From Actinomycetota bacterium (GTDB lineage: Bacteria; Actinomycetota; Thermoleophilia; Gaiellales; Gaiellaceae): 6,065 nt of DNA. Shown here piece after piece: positions 5,908-6,065 of the stretch. The notes under the pieces were generated by a model, which was given only the letters and a program-made list of their open reading frames with translations, did not search any database and was not told the origin of the DNA. The translations under genes and the position numbers were made by a program. Location of the stretch: positions 1 through 6,065 of the forward strand of contig JAFAIV010000197.1 of NCBI GenBank assembly GCA_019236545.1, read 5' to 3'. Positions within the stretch are counted from its first letter, which is position 1, and each line of letters begins with the position of its first letter.

Positions 5908-6065
5908 TGAGCGCGGAGGGCGCGGCGTCGCTCGCCGAGAGGGCCTACCTCGCGATCCGCGACAAGATCGTCGCGCTCGAGCTCCGACCCGGTGCGGTCG
6001 TCAGCGAGAAGGCCCTGACCGAGGAGCTCGGGATCGGCCGGACTCCCGTGCGCGAGGCGCTGCGC
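5907..6065 (+). CDS. GntR-family transcriptional regulator (N-terminal 53 residues; runs off right edge)
   Basis: The frame is open to the window edge and encodes MSAEGAASLAERAYLAIRDK, then IVALELRPGAVVSEKALTEE and LGIGRTPVREALR. This is the N-terminal winged helix-turn-helix of GntR regulators: a first helix (AERAYLAIRDKI), the LRPG turn, and the EKALTEELGIGRTPVREAL recognition region. The RTPVREAL form is typical of the FadR/FCD branch, but the effector domain lies outside the window. ATG at 5907 has no Shine-Dalgarno. An in-frame GTG at 5892 (adding five residues) sits 7 nt after a -10-like TAATAT and may be the true leaderless start; TTG at 5901 is a further candidate. It is divergent from fhs with a very short shared region, so control of fhs or of itself is plausible. 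The ligand is unknown. Confidence 0.85.
   Translation, partial: MSAEGAASLAERAYLAIRDKIVALELRPGAVVSEKALTEELGIGRTPVREALR

Overview
The window is very GC-rich and densely packed, with four-base or near-zero gene overlaps and several starts that lack a Shine-Dalgarno sequence. This points to a high-GC actinomycete-type genome, possibly a deep-branching actinobacterium such as Thermoleophilia. That placement is an inference from style and gene content; no rRNA or other marker is present to confirm it.

Layout: almost everything lies on the minus strand. Reading in the direction of transcription, from right to left, the order is as follows. (1) An incomplete GntR-family regulator begins at about 5892-5907 on the plus strand and leaves the right edge. 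(2) Divergent from it, with about 36 bp between, is a full-length formate-tetrahydrofolate ligase (fhs, 5870-4203). (3) A 250-residue protein with a nucleotidyltransferase-type fold (4216-3464) starts inside the last codons of fhs. (4) A metallophosphoesterase start of about 11 codons (3464-3431) is cut off by (5) a second, diverged copy of the last ~25 codons of fhs (3430-3355). (6) After a short promoter region comes an ABC importer operon of the glycine betaine/proline (ProVWX/OpuA) type: the ATPase (3313-2204), a double-length permease made of two fused ProW-like halves (2207-177), and the first 60 codons of a secreted substrate-binding protein (180 to the left edge).

How the genes work together: the ATPase, fused permease and binding protein are linked by GTGA and ATGA stop/start overlaps and should form one importer, probably for a compatible solute such as glycine betaine. 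fhs feeds formate into the folate one-carbon pool. The divergent GntR-type regulator could control fhs, itself, or both, because the short shared region holds overlapping, oppositely directed -10-like elements.

The most interesting signal is between fhs and the importer. The intact 3' end of fhs and a displaced, roughly 80%-identical copy of the same 3' end bracket about 850 bp holding the nucleotidyltransferase-like gene and the stump of a metallophosphoesterase gene. The simplest reading is that foreign DNA entered by recombination at the fhs 3' end. It restored fhs with its own tail, brought in the nucleotidyltransferase-like gene and the first codons of its neighbour, and left the original fhs tail stranded just upstream of the importer promoter. 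No RNA genes, CRISPR arrays, insertion sequences or transposase genes were seen. No non-coding stretch is longer than 300 bases.
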